Shown here piece after piece: positions 45,631 to 57,800 of a stretch of DNA of 64,000 nucleotides (position 1 is the stretch's first letter; every line of letters begins with the position of its first letter). Origin of the DNA: Methylosinus trichosporium OB3b (GTDB taxonomy: Bacteria > Pseudomonadota > Alphaproteobacteria > Rhizobiales > Beijerinckiaceae). Made by a program: the position numbers and the translations under genes. The DNA is taken from NCBI RefSeq assembly GCF_002752655.1, contig NZ_CP023737.1:1992001-2056000 (forward strand). The letters run 5' to 3'. Below the pieces are notes generated by a model that was given only the letters and a program-made list of their open reading frames with translations, had not been told where the DNA came from and did not search any database.

Positions 45631-47409
45631 TCAGGCGCCGCCGGTCACGCCGGTGCAGCCCTGCGTGGCGCCGGGCAGGCTCTTGATGGAGGTCGACGCT
45701 CCCGAGTTGACGAAGTTGCTCAGGATCGGATTGGCCCAGCTGATCGGCAGCGGAGCGAAGCCGTTCAGCGCGAGCACCGTCTTGACGTTCGGATCGGTGA
45801 GCGTGCTGTTTCTGTTGATGGTCGTCGGCGTGCCGGCCGCTCCGCTGAGGCTGCCGTTGTAGAGCCAGCTCAGATAGTCGGTCAGCACGGTTTCGCGATT
45901 GGCGGAAGCGAGGCAGCTATAGGTGAACAGGAACGTCGTGCCGGTGATCGGGTAGGCGGTCGTCGCCGTCGCCGGCGGGACCGCGAGATAGCCGACCGTG
46001 GCCGGCAGCGAGCCGCCGGTGAAGGGCGCATAGGCGCGCTTCTTCGAATACACGTCGTAATCGGCGTATCCCGCAGTCGTCGGCGCCGGCATCGGGACCC
46101 ACGCAGCCTGCGTGGAGGCGATCGTCGGCGCGGTGAACGGCGTCGACGTGCTCGGCGTGTAGATGCCCGCGGTGCGCCGCGCCTCATTCGCGATGGCCGC
46201 CGCGTTCGGACCGCCCGGGTCGGAGCCGGCGGCGGGGAAATAAGGCTTGGTGAAGTCGTTGCTGATGTAGCCGATGGCGCCGGCGGTCGTGGTGATCGTC
46301 CGGGCGACGTTTTCCGTCAGCGACGCGCTGATCCAGTTCGTCGTATTGCCGCCATTGGCGACGACGAGCGGCTTGAACACGCCATTGAAGTCGGTGGTCG
46401 GCAGAGAGGCCGTGTTCATCCACGCGTAGCCTGCGCCGAGGACCGGGCAGTACGACCTCAGGAAGTTGGTCAGGATGAAGGTCGTGCCGCTCTTGTCCAA
46501 ACGATAGACGAGCTTGATCGGCGTGCTCGCGGTGGCGTACGCGACCGCGCCAGGCGTGTTGAAGCCGGAGAAGGCCAGCGTGGCCGTCGTGCCGGCGCTG
46601 GTCAGATAGGCGATCGACGTCGTGCTGTTCCAATCCGTCACCTTGCCGGCAAAAATCGCGCAGACCTGCGCCGGGTTCAGATGGATCGGGGTCTGGATGA
46701 CCTTGCCGGTGAGCGGCTCGGTGGTGCTGGTCTGGGTCTTCACTTGCCAGACGCCGCTGTTCGGGAACGGAATGTTGACGCCGAGATCGACCGCGACCGC
46801 GGCGGACGGAACCTGGACCGGCGCGCCGAAATTGGTCGAGCTATAGGTGATGCTGAGTATCGTCGGAGTCGTCAGAGTTCCGCTGAACGTCTGCCAGTTG
46901 GTGTTAGGGGTCCACGTGCCGCCGGGCGTGTGCCCCGAGACGGTGAGCGAGCCCACCGGCGTCGCCAGCGGGGCGTCGCTGAAGCCGAAGTCCAAATGGT
47001 AGCCGTGATCCGTATCCGTATAAGGATAGGAGACGATCGGCGAAACCAGATAGGCCGGAGGCGTCGCCGGAAGCGCCGCAGGAAGTGTGAACGGGTCCGA
47101 CCCGGTCAGCAGCTCATGAGTGTCGTTGGTGACGAAGGCGCGCGTGCCGCTGCCGCTGCCGATCGAAGCATATTCTCCGGTGACATTGGTCTGCCCGGCG
47201 CCGGCGGCGTTGCAGGTGGTGCCGGCGATCGTTCCGCCCTTGTAGCAGTCATAGAGCGCGCGGCCCGCCTGTGAGAACAGCGAGCTGCCGCCGCCGAAGA
47301 TGTTGCCGCTGTTGGCGAGCGCCGGCTGCAGGGAGGCGGAGGCGACCGTCGCCACCGCCGCCAGAGCCAGCGTCGAAGCCGACCCGGCGAGCGAGTGAGA
47401 AAGTTTCAT
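45631..47409 (-). CDS. Large exported PstS-like substrate-binding protein
   Basis: This 592-residue protein has a Sec signal (MKLSHSLAGSASTLALAAVATVASASLQPALA) and a phosphate-binding-type core: VNIPFPNSG, then LNPAQVCAIFAGKVTDWN, then YRLDKSGTTFILTNFL, which corresponds to the anion-binding RxDxSGTT loop of PstS, and AGAIGYISNDF. It is nearly twice the usual PstS length because of threonine-, serine- and proline-rich insertions, and such long forms are usually secreted or surface proteins rather than transporter subunits. No pstCAB is nearby. A Pho-box-like site lies 110 bases upstream. The ATG at 47409 has GGAG before it. Confidence 0.8.
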   Translation of the reverse strand: MKLSHSLAGSASTLALAAVATVASASLQPALANSGNIFGGGSSLFSQAGRALYDCYKGGTIAGTTCNAAGAGQTNVTGEYASIGSGSGTRAFVTNDTHELLTGSDPFTLPAALPATPPAYLVSPIVSYPYTDTDHGYHLDFGFSDAPLATPVGSLTVSGHTPGGTWTPNTNWQTFSGTLTTPTILSITYSSTNFGAPVQVPSAAVAVDLGVNIPFPNSGVWQVKTQTSTTEPLTGKVIQTPIHLNPAQVCAIFAGKVTDWNSTTSIAYLTSAGTTATLAFSGFNTPGAVAYATASTPIKLVYRLDKSGTTFILTNFLRSYCPVLGAGYAWMNTASLPTTDFNGVFKPLVVANGGNTTNWISASLTENVARTITTTAGAIGYISNDFTKPYFPAAGSDPGGPNAAAIANEARRTAGIYTPSTSTPFTAPTIASTQAAWVPMPAPTTAGYADYDVYSKKRAYAPFTGGSLPATVGYLAVPPATATTAYPITGTTFLFTYSCLASANRETVLTDYLSWLYNGSLSGAAGTPTTINRNSTLTDPNVKTVLALNGFAPLPISWANPILSNFVNSGASTSIKSLPGATQGCTGVTGGA

Positions 47410-47777
47410 TGGAGCCACTCCGTGTCGAGTGCGTTGAATTTGCGCTAAAAAATGCAATCCCCGCCGCGAACCGCACCAAAGATTGCGGAGCTTTCTTGCC
47501 GGGATTGCTTGACTTCCTGATCACGTATTTATGACAGAATGGTCGCACATTGTGCTGCTTTTCGTGATTAAATATTCTTTAACATGCAGTTATATGTGAA
47601 ATATGAAGCTTTTAAATTTCTGATGAGCCTCGATAAGCATCAATATTATCTCAGTGATGCATCATACGTAGCTTGATCGTGGCTGTTTGTAAAAATTGTT
47701 TTGCATAAATGCGCTATTTATTGCTTGCACATGCCATCCGGCGTGCGCGTTCACCTCTCAACATATTGGGGTAAATC
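47410..47777. other. AT-rich divergent promoter region
   Basis: This 368-base stretch between two divergent genes for exported proteins is the most AT-rich in the window, especially 47565-47720, and stands out against the high-GC genome. It carries a Pho-box-like site on the minus strand. Such composition suggests either a strong regulated promoter region or DNA of foreign origin. Confidence 0.5.
47520..47537 (-). promoter_or_regulatory. Candidate Pho box upstream of the PstS-like gene
   Basis: Read on the minus strand, CTGTCAT is followed by AAAT and then ACGTGAT. The first heptamer is a perfect PhoB half-site, the spacer is the expected AT-rich four bases, and the second heptamer matches at four of seven positions. 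Location and strand fit control of the PstS-like gene. Confidence 0.4.
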
Positions 47778-48473
47778 ATGAAAAAGACGTTTTTGGCTTC
47801 CGCCATGAGCGCGATGCTCATCGCGATGTCGGGTGTCGCGCAAGCCGCGATCGTTTCGGTCACCTACTCCGGCAAGGTCACGAGCGGCGTCGACACGACC
47901 GGCGTGTTCGGCGCGCCGGGCGTCAATCTGGCGGGCCTTCCCTTCACCGTGAAATATGTCTTCGATACGGCCCGCGGCGCCGTCACCATGGGTCCGCCGC
48001 AATTCTCCGCCATCGGCGGCGCCGCCGCCGGCACGGCGTCTCCGTCGATCGCGACGCTCGTCGTGATCAATGGTCGCGCCCTTCTCTATACGGGCAATCA
48101 ATTCGGAGAGATACTCGGCTATAATGATGGTCAACTGAGCCAGCAAGCTCACGAGTCGGACATGACGCTCAATGCCGGCGGCCGCACTTACAACATCAAC
48201 CTGAATGAAAGCATCACCGATTTTGGAGTTGCTCTTCCCGCCACGATTACGGGACCGCTCAACTACACAGTTGGAACGAATGACACCAAGACAGGCGAGC
48301 TGAATCTAATCATTACGAACACATCGACCGGCGAAAGCATCGGCAGCGCCGACGTGTTCTTGGATGCGGCCTCCCTGCAGATCAAGACGCTCCTCGGCGC
48401 GACTTCGGTCTCGTCCGCCTTGCAGCCGTCGCCCGCTCTGTCCCACATCACGCGACTGGGTCTTGTCCGCTAA
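47778..48473 (+). CDS. Small exported protein of unknown function
   Basis: This 231-residue protein starts MKKTFLASAMSAMLIAMSGVAQA-A, a clean Sec signal peptide with cleavage after AQA. The mature part is beta-rich, with VSVTYSGKV and PFTVKYVFDTARGAV near the N-terminus, a pattern seen in exported proteins that carry PEP-CTERM tails, but no C-terminal sorting signal or membrane helix is present here. The ATG at 47778 has GGGG upstream. I cannot assign a function. It diverges from the PstS-like gene and could share regulation with it. Confidence 0.75.
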   Translation: MKKTFLASAMSAMLIAMSGVAQAAIVSVTYSGKVTSGVDTTGVFGAPGVNLAGLPFTVKYVFDTARGAVTMGPPQFSAIGGAAAGTASPSIATLVVINGRALLYTGNQFGEILGYNDGQLSQQAHESDMTLNAGGRTYNINLNESITDFGVALPATITGPLNYTVGTNDTKTGELNLIITNTSTGESIGSADVFLDAASLQIKTLLGATSVSSALQPSPALSHITRLGLVR

Positions 48474-48726
48474 CAGCCGGTTCTTGCGGGGACCGACACG
48501 GCCGGGCGATGACGTCGCCCCGTATCGATCGGTGTCGACGGCGACAGCGCGCCCTTGATCACGGCGGCGATGAGCGAATGGATACGCATCGCCGCCGACA
48601 CGCCGCTCGCGCATGAATAGCTGCGGCAAAGGACGACTATCGGCATGATTGCGCGTCGTCGGCAAGATTTCGGGCGCGGATCCACCGCGCCATTGCATCG
48701 AGGAAGCGCCGGGTTCTGGGCAACGT

Positions 48727-48848
48727 CACGGGCTGCGCGGCAAGCACATCGCGACCTGTCTCGCCGAGTTCGTCTTTCGCTATCAATCGCCGCTTTCACC
48801 GGCGCGTTTCGTTCGAGACGCTCGCCCATGACGCGCCACGCGCCGCCG
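48727..48848 (+). pseudogene. C-terminal relic of an IS1595-like transposase
   Basis: The plus strand reads HGLRGKHIATCLAEFVFR from 48727 and then, after a one-base frame change near 48781, INRRFHRRVSFETLAHDA. Together these match the conserved C-terminal end of IS1595/ISXO2-type transposases (HGLRRKHLQxYLDEFVFRFNRRxxxxxxFETLL). The upstream catalytic region is missing. It ends at the stop codon of the giant exoprotein gene on the other strand. Confidence 0.6.
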
Positions 48849-51800
48849 TCAATTCGCGCCGGCGCCGCCGCGGCGCTTGCGCGCATCCTGGCTTTCGCTC
48901 CCCGCGTCTGCGCCCCCGGCGTCCTCCCCGGAGCCGCCGCCATAGCCCAGAACCTCGACGAGGATGATCGAGGGCTGGTCATTTTGCCCGGCCTGCGTGG
49001 GCAGCACGGTTTGCCGCTGCGCCGCCGTGGCGCTGTTGGTGGCCGACAGCGCGCCGGAGGACGGCGCGCTCTGCGTCGGCAGGCCGGCGACGGCGCCGCC
49101 AGCCTGCACATTATAGGCGTTGGCGATCCGGGCCGCGACAATGGTGAGATTGCCGCTCACCCGGATTCCGGCCGAGCCGGCGTCCACTGTGCCATGCGGC
49201 GCGACGAGCGTCACATTGCTCAGCGTCGGATCCTGGCCGGGCAAAGTGACCAGCGCGCCGATGCCCGCGCCGGAAATGAGACCGGAAGGATTGAGGCTGC
49301 AGACGCCGTCGATGTCGCAGAGGTCGGTGATCGGCGGGTTCGAGACATAGGTCTTCGGGCCCGAGCCGGCGCTGATGTCGCCATTGGCCGAGAACAACGT
49401 GATGTCGCCGCCCTGCAGCGTGAAGACGCGACTCTGATTGAGCAGGATGCTGGAGTCGGTGAAGGCGCGGATGGACCCGCCGGAGAGCGTCAGCACGCCC
49501 TGCTGGGCCGGAGTGAGCGCATCCGCCGCGCTGGTGCCGAGAATAGCGCCGCCGCCCGGTCCGATAATTTGGATGTCGCCGCCGAGCTGCGTCTCCAGCA
49601 CGGATTGTGCGAGGGCGAGCCGGCCCGTCTGCACGAGCGTCGAGGCGCCGAGAGACCCGCCAGCGGCGTTGTCGGTATAGCCGTAAGCCGCCGGGAACAG
49701 GGTCGAGATCGCCGCATAGGCGCGACCATACTGACCGAAATACGGACTTGCGGGATTATGGTAATCGGCCGCGACCTCGCCGAGGAAGACGAGAAAGGCG
49801 CGATCGAGGAGCAATTGCTGGCGCTGGAACGACGCGGTCCGGAAGGCGGTCCACGCCTCCTCGCGGGAGACGCCGAGAGCGGCGGCGATCGGGGCGAGAA
49901 GATCGACGCCGCCGGTCCCGGCATGGGCGGGATCGACATATTGGTCGATGGCCGTCCGCCATCCGAGCGGATCGGGATGGACGAGGCTCGGACCGACGCC
50001 GAACAGCACATCTATGCTGGCGCTCTGGCGCGGCAGATAAGGGACGACCGAGAGCCCGAAGTTTGCATTGAGCGAAGGTGGCTTGACGGCGCCGCCGACG
50101 GAGCTGCCGTCGCCAAGCGTGGCGACGCCGGCCGTGGTGTTGTTCGCGGTCGCGCTGGTCTGAAACGGCCCGATGTCGCGTCCCGCCTGAAGCAGCAGCG
50201 CGCCCGGGCCGTAGAGGTAGATATAGCTGTCGAGCGCCGCGCCGAGCGCCAACTGCCCGCCGAGGTCGTTGCCGGCGGCGATGCTGGTGATGTCCGTCGC
50301 GCTGTTGTTCTGGCCGATGAAGCCGATGTCGACGTCATGGCCGGCCTCGATCCATGCTGGCTTGATGAGGCTGAAATAGCCGGTGATGTCCTCGCCGGCC
50401 GCGACGACGGCGGGCGACTCGCTCTGGCCGTCGCCCAGAAGATGCAGCGGCCGCGTGAGCGCGGCGAGCGGAACGCCCATCGGGCTGATGTAGTTCGCCG
50501 GATCAGGCCCGGTCACGCCATTGATGTTGAAGCCGAACCGGACATATTGATTTGAATCCGTGGCGAGGTCCGGCATCGTCAGCGCATTATAGTCTTGTAT
50601 TGTGCGGTCTATGATAATCGACTGCCCGGCGGCGAGAGTGATCGTTCCGTCGCCGCGAGGAGATGGGTAAGGATAGGGAACAATATTCGCGCGGGAAGCG
50701 GTCCGAGTTGTATTGTAAAAGAATACGTCGCCCGGCGAAATCGTGATGTCGCCCCGCAGCGCGGCGAGATCGAGCGTAGCCGGGAGCAGAATTCCGCCGA
50801 TTTGAGCAATACCCGGGTTAGTGATCGTTCCCGGGACATAGTTTTCGATACCCGAATCGCCATTCCCCAGAGCCGTTACATCGCCCGACGTGCTACGCAG
50901 TGACACGCCGCTCTCTGCGCCATAGGTCGTGAATATGTTGCCGAGAAGGGTCGGCACACCTGCGCTACCAATGTTTCCGGGAAGTTCAGCAAACGAGGTT
51001 GCCCCTGCTATCGTACTGGGAAACCTCGGAGCGGAAGGATTGAGGACGGTCCCGCCATCATAGGTCAAGGGCAGCGAGGCGGGATCGTAGATCGCGGCGA
51101 GCGTCGCCGAGCCGCGCGCCAGGGCCTGGACGAAGCCGTCCTGAACCGCGAGCAGCAGCGCCACATTTCCCCCGAACGTGCTGGTGAGACTGATCCTATT
51201 GAAGGGATTCGTCGCTCCCGGCGCCAAAGGCGTCGCCTGGATCGATCCGCCCGCCTCGATGAGTCCGGCTCCGCGGCCGACGAGAAAGGCGCCGCTGTCG
51301 ATGTCGCCGCCGGCCCGCGCGGTGAGATTGCCGCCGCCGAAAAAAGTGATGGTTGCGGCGCCCGCTATCGGCGTTCCGGCCGCGCCGCCGCCGCCGACGA
51401 CCAGCGTCTCGGGCAGCGAGACGGAGAGATCGCGAATGTCCTCGCCGGCGGTGAGCCGCACATCGCCGCCGCCGAGCGCACCGACGCCATAGAAGGTCGC
51501 GATATTGACCCAGGCGGCCGTCTGGCAGGAGGCGCTCGCGCCGCAGTCAGTGCCGGATCCGGAGAACGGCGTCGCGGAGCCGTTCGACAGACCTTGATGA
51601 TAATACCACTGGTTCCAGGCTTGGCCGGCGTAGGTGTAAGGCGAAAACGTGGCTTGATCGACAGTGCCCGGCAGAACTCCGGCCGGCGACACGCCGATGA
51701 TCGACCCTCCAGCGCCGACCGTCACGCTGCCGCCCCCCTCGGACCAGGCCGGCGTGCTCGCCAGACCGTTCACCTGGCTCTGGTCGATCTGCGGGAGAGT

Positions 51801-54800
51801 CGGCGCGGCAAAATTCGCCGGCAGCGTCACGACGAGGGCGCCGGCCGTGTAGATCGACCCCGCGATGGGCACGCTGACCGTGGCGACATCGCCATAGGGG
51901 TCGATCGGGAGCGAAACCGGATAGGTGTCTTCCTCTTTCAAGATCACATCGCCAGCGGCGGCGATGGCGATCGAACCCGCGCCCGTGCGCAGCAAGGTGG
52001 GGACGAAGATCGGAATCGGCTGACCGTTGTTGGTCGGATTGGGAATAAAGAAGTAGGGCCAGGGATTGCGGGCGCCGGCCGAGTTGCTGTCCTGATTCCT
52101 ATAGCTCGTGAAGCCGTCGAGGATGAAGCTGCCGCTCGCGCCCGCCGCGACCGCGCCGGGATCGACCGATTCCGCCGCGCCCGCCGCGATGTTGAACGTG
52201 AAGGAGCCCTTGTTGCCGGAGGCGACCTGCATCAGGCTCGCGGCCGAAGTGGTGTTATATTCGAAAATCGGATTGCCCGACGCGTCGATTCCGCCTGCCA
52301 GCTGGGGATTATTGGCGATCAGATTGGCGACGAGCAGACCGTTGAAGCCGGTTCCGCCGAAGACGTCCTGCGTTTCATAAAAGCCGTCGCCGATCGTCGC
52401 GTGAACATTCACATTGCCGCCGGCGCGCAGCGTCAGCACGCCGGGCTCGCCCGCCGCGGTGCGGTAGCAGAAGCCGTTGCAGGAGACGAAATGCGACGGA
52501 TCGGCAGGGTCCTGCCGCCCATCGGCCCCGAGGTTCCAATTGCTCGCGACGGTGATGTCGCCATTGGGGTTGGCCAGCACGATCTCGGGCCGCGCCGAAA
52601 AATTCGGCAGGCCGCCGAGGGACGAGAAATTCGCGGTGGGGAAGTTCTGGACGAAATCGACCAGCGTCTGCTGATAGAAGCGCACATGCGCGAGATTGGG
52701 CGCGGTCGGCGCGAAATAGGCGTATTTGAGATAGTCCGAGAGTGTGTAGGGCGTGCCGTCGAAATGCGTCAGCCCGCCCGTCAGCACGCCTGCCGTCAGC
52801 GTCGCGACAGTGGCCCCGGCGGCGTCCTTGAACACCCCGTCGACCAGCGCGCCATGGGAATCATACCAGCCCGCCGGATCGACGATCCCATCGAAATTGC
52901 GCCTGTCGGCGGCGCTCCAGGTCTCATAGGCATGCAGCGTCACGCCGCTATTGGGGCCGGACGGCGCAGCCTCCCTGGTCCGCACCGTCCCCGCGAACTG
53001 CACATTCACATGTCCGGAGGCCAATGTTCCGTCGGTGAGCAGCGGCGCGCGCAGGATCACCTGTCCATCGGCGTTGCTGGCGACGAGCGGCCTCCCATCC
53101 GGGCCGGTCAGATCGGTGACGCCCGACCCGCCGCTGACGTCGAGCACAGCGCCGGCGGCGACCGTGATCGCGCCGGACTGCGTGATCTTTTGGGAGCCGT
53201 CGGCGTTGAAGGAGCCGCTCGGCGTCCCTGTCGTGCCCAGAGTGATCACGCCGCCGGTCTGCACGAGCTGCGCCGCGCCATTGGCGAAGCCGGGATCATC
53301 GGGATCTGTGACCAGCCGCGAGGCGGCGAGCAGCTGCGCGGCCGCGCCGATTTGCACGCGGGACGCGCCGAACAGCGAGATCAGCCCGCCGCTCGGACCA
53401 TTGGCGTCGATCACGCCATCCACGACGACGCCGCCATGATTGGCGGTGAGCGTCACCAGTTGCGAGGTCAATGTGGAGCCCGCGCCGATGACGATGTCGC
53501 CATGCTCGAGCGAGACCGCGAAGCTGCGCGTGAAGCCGGCGCCCAGCAGATTGGCGAGCCCGCCGGCAGTGAGCGCGTCGGCGGCGAGCGAGAAGCGGCC
53601 GCCGGCGTCGCTATACTTTGCGCCGCCCTTGAAAACGCCGTTGAGGGTCGCGGTCCGGGAGGCCGAAATATCGAGCGCTCCGGCATAGCCCGGTCCGACC
53701 GCCGAGACGTCGATCTCGGCGCCTCCGTCGATCTGAACATTGCCGTTTTCGGCGAGGAGCGTCACCGAGCCGCCGGGCGCGTATTCGGTTTGATGGAGAA
53801 TTTGGACGGCCGATCCGCTCGCCAAAAAACGGGCGCCGCCTGCGAGCACGAGATCGCCAGAGGTCGCATCGAGCTTCAGCTTGCCCGACAGCGCCTGCAG
53901 CGCCCCATTGTCGAAGATGCTCCTCGCGGTGAGGGTCAACGCGCCGCCGACGTCCGAGGGGTCGGCGGCGGGAGGCGCGCCATTGCTCAGCAGCGTGAGC
54001 GTCCCGGCCGTTTTCAGCGTCTGGGTCGCGCCGCTGGCCGCTCGCACGACCGGCGCAGTGAGCGTGACATCGGCTGCGTCCGCGTCGAGGCCCGGCGCGG
54101 AGCCGGCGACGCCGCGGAACTCGATCGCGCTACCCGCCTGAACAGCGACCGCGCCGAAATCGACGAGCCGGAAACCGCTCGCGCCCGCTGTCGCATCGCC
54201 GACGACGACCCGCTCTGACGCATTGATAGCGAGCCGGCCATTCGCGCCGGATAGCGCGCCCGAGAAATTCCCGCTTCCCTCCAGATTGACCAGCGCGACA
54301 TTGGCCGCGTCGATCGTCGTGCTGCCGCCCTGGTCGGACAGGCCCGACGCATCGAGCGTCAGCAGCCCGATCGGCCTCGTCAGATCGCCGAGCGTGACGC
54401 CGCCGGCGTCGAAGAAATTTATCACCGAGCCGCTATGCAGCTCGACCGTCTCGGCGCCAGCGAAATTCGCCAGCGTCGACGCCGAAAGAACGAGGCCGCT
54501 CTCGCCGCCGCCAATATTGATGAGGTCGGAAACGAGATCGTAGTTTCGCGCGCGGAGGGCGGCGCTCGGGTCGACGGTCACGGAGCCTCTGGTCGCGAGC
54601 GACAGCGAATTGGAGCCTTCGATCGTCGCGCCGGCGCCGATGAATAGCGACGCCGGCTGATTGGACGAAGCCGAAAAAGCGATCCCGGTCGCCGCGCCGG
54701 CGGAGACGCGCAGCAGCGCGCCGGCCCCGTCGAGACGATATCCGCGCTGCGCGCCGGTCGGCGCGGCGCCGTAGCCGCTGACCACGCTGCCCGCATCCAC

Positions 54801-57800
54801 GGTCAGCGCGCCGGGCGCGCCCGTCTCCGCATCGGAGCCCACGACCAGAACGAGATCCGGCGCATTCAGCGCGCGATCCGGCGTGTGAATCTCCAGCTTC
54901 GAGGCGACGGCGTCGATCTTGATTCCGGTCGTCGTCGAGGTCGCCGTTCCGCCGATCAGCACGCTGCCGATGCCGAGATTGCTGATCTGTTCGGCGTCCA
55001 GCACGAGCGCGTCCGTCGGCGCGACGCCGCTTCCATCGGTGATGTAGATGTTCTTGGCGCTGATTTGCGCCTGCCCGGAGGCGCCCGTCACTTCCGGCGA
55101 AAGATCGCTCACGCCCGCATCGAAACGATTGTCGCTGCGGAACGACAGCGTATTCGTCGCGCTGAACACCAGCACGCCGCCGTCCACCGGCAGCGGCGGG
55201 ATGGAAACATTCGCGGTCGCCGCCTGTTCGGCGAAGAAGCGCGCGCCGGGCGTGACGACGATGTCGGTATATTGCGACCAGGTGGATTTCGGCTGAATCT
55301 GAAAGAGGGAGGTGCGCGAGTCCGTGGCGCCGGTGATGAGGTTGACGTAGGAGCCGCTGACATAACGTGAGCCGTCCGCCGTTCCCGCGGCGATCGGGAT
55401 CGCCGGATTGACGTCGCCCGCGACCTGCACAACGCGATAGGCGCCCGGCAGCGTGGCGTACATGCCAGGCATGAGCACATAAGTTCCCGCCGGAACGCCG
55501 CCGCCGGCGCCGATGCGAATGGCCGTGCCGGGCGCCGTGGCGGTAGTCACCAGATCCTTCACCGAACTCAGCTGACTAGTCGGGACGACATCGGCCAGAT
55601 TGCTTCCCGGATTGGCGGCGACACCCGAATAATAGGGGTAGGCGGCGAAGGTCGGATCGAACGCCGCGACGCTGGCGAGATAGGACGGCACCAACGCGTA
55701 AACTTGGCGACCGTCGGGATATTGCGACGCATAATGTCCGGGATTGTCGAGGATGGGCTCGTAGGTCGCCAGAACATTCCGCGAGCCGCCATTGCCCGCG
55801 ATGAATTCCGTCGCATAGATGTCGCCGCCGCCGCTGCCGTCGATCGTGGCGCCGGCCGATGCGGAGACATCGGCGCCGAGCAGGCTGATCGATTTGGCGG
55901 GTGGGCAATAGACGCCCGCCGCGGCGCAATCGGCGCTGATCCTGGTCGTCTGGCCGTTGCTCGGCGGACCGAAGAACCAGTCGGCGCCGTTGACCGTGTA
56001 GCCATAGGGGAGGTCGAGCCCCGCGGCCGACACCGAAGTGAGGCTGCCGGCGCCGAGGGTGACGCTTTGGGCCGGAACGAGAAGCGAGCCGAAGGTCTGC
56101 GCGAGCGTCGACGGCAGTTTGCTCGCGTCGCCGTCATAGCCGAGCACGATATTGCCGAGCGGCGCCCACAAGACGCCGTTCTGCCGGATGATCGGAGCCT
56201 CGAGCGCAATAGCGCCGCCGACCGAGAGGGGCGCGGTGGGCGCGCCATTTGGCAGGATCGTGAGCGTGTCGAAACCGGCGTCGATCGCGTCCGGAGCGAC
56301 GCCGGCCGCGAGGAGAAACTGCGTCTCGCTCGCCGGAAAGATCTCGGCGGCCTTCAGGGTCAGATCGCCTGGCGCGATCAGGGCCCCGGTGAAGTGCGGA
56401 TCGGTCCAGTTGTCCGGATAGGCTCCGCCGTAAAATTGCGGCAGCAACCGGATCGCGCCGGCGCTTTCGAGATTGACGCTCTGCATATTGTCGAAGCTGA
56501 TCGTACCCTGGAGATCGATCCATTGCGCGCGAATGTCGAGCGTGCCGCCGGAAGGCGATAATATGGGCCGCGCAGGCGCCCCGCCCTGTATGTTGCCGAC
56601 CAGGCGCACATAACCAGCCTCGAGCAATGCCGTGGCGCCGGAGGCGTCGGGCAGCGCCGAACAGCTGAACGGGCAAGATAAATCGAGGCCATCGGGCAAG
56701 AGTCCTTCGACCTCTGGGAGCAGTACGAAAGGGGCGTAAGCATAGTAACTCGGGTAGTTCGCCGACAACGTCAGAGCGCCGGGAACCCGAACGACGATAT
56801 TGCCCGAGAAGGCGATCGCGCCGTTGTTCGTGAAAATCGAGACCGAGTCGAAGCCGCTCGCGCTCAGCATGCCCGCGCCGACATAGCCGCCGGTCGGAAG
56901 CCCCGGCTGCGCGAAGAACGTCTCGGGGGCCGTCCCGGACAGGGCCGCGCCAATCCTGCTGTCCGGCCCGATCACGATCAATTGCGGCCCTTTGAGCAGG
57001 CCGGAGCCGTCGAGCAGATTTGAAAGACTAATGGAGCCCGGCAAGGCGGGCGCGGGCGCGCCGCCGATCGTCAGGCTGCCGCCAGCGGCGAGCCGCGCCC
57101 CGCCTTCCGCTTTTACCGTGCCGGCGAAATAGAGATTTGCGCCGCCGATATCGAGCGCGCCGCCATTGCTCCAGATCGTCCGGTCGAGCAGAATTGGCCC
57201 CGCGCCTGGGATCGTCCGCCCGGGCGTCTGAATATTCGCGACCGCGCCCTCGAGCAGCAGCGTCGCGCCCTCCGCGACGACCACGGCTCCAGCGCTCTGC
57301 CGTTCCGTGGTGTTGGTCCCACCTACGAGCGTGATGACGCCGGCGTCGAGCAGGCTGCCCGTGGCGTAGCCCGTGACTCGGGGATCGGGGACGAACAGGC
57401 TGCTGACATCGAGCGTCGCGCCCGCGCCCACCCACACTCCCGTCTCCACCTGCAGGGGCACTTGAATCCCGGCGGACAGCGGCGAAAAGCTTCCGTTGCC
57501 GACATTGACGAGATTAATGGCGCCCGACCGCGCGGTCAGCGAGCCGAGGACCGTCACCGGCCCGTTGGCGGCGACGAGGCTGATGCTCGCAGGTCCCGAC
57601 GCCCCCGAGTCCGTGGAAATCGATGCGCCCGCCTCTACGACGAGGCCGCCTAATTGAGAGCTGTCGGGCCGTGCGCTGAGCTCCCCGGACGGCGTCAATC
57701 CGCCGGCGTCGAACAGCGTCAGGCTGACAGGCTTGCGCAGCCCGTCGGGCGCGAGGCCGAGCGGCGCGAAATCGCGCGGCCGCGCGCCGGAGGGCGCGGT

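Noticed and set aside
45406..47274. A 622-codon plus-strand frame opposite the PstS-like gene
   Set aside because: The minus strand has a signal peptide and PstS motifs; the plus frame is a shadow of it.
48504..48520. GGGCGA/TCGCCC hairpin after the small exported protein gene
   Set aside because: Only six pairs and no T-run, so chance occurrence is likely.
48645..50555. 636-codon plus-strand frame starting near the IS1595 relic
   Set aside because: Most of it is antisense to the adhesin C-terminus; only the short transposase-like stretch at 48727-48848, in a different frame for its second half, has support.
51594..54218. An 874-codon plus-strand frame opposite the adhesin gene
   Set aside because: It has Arg- and Ala-rich random-like composition and no start signal. 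The minus strand encodes the adhesin throughout.
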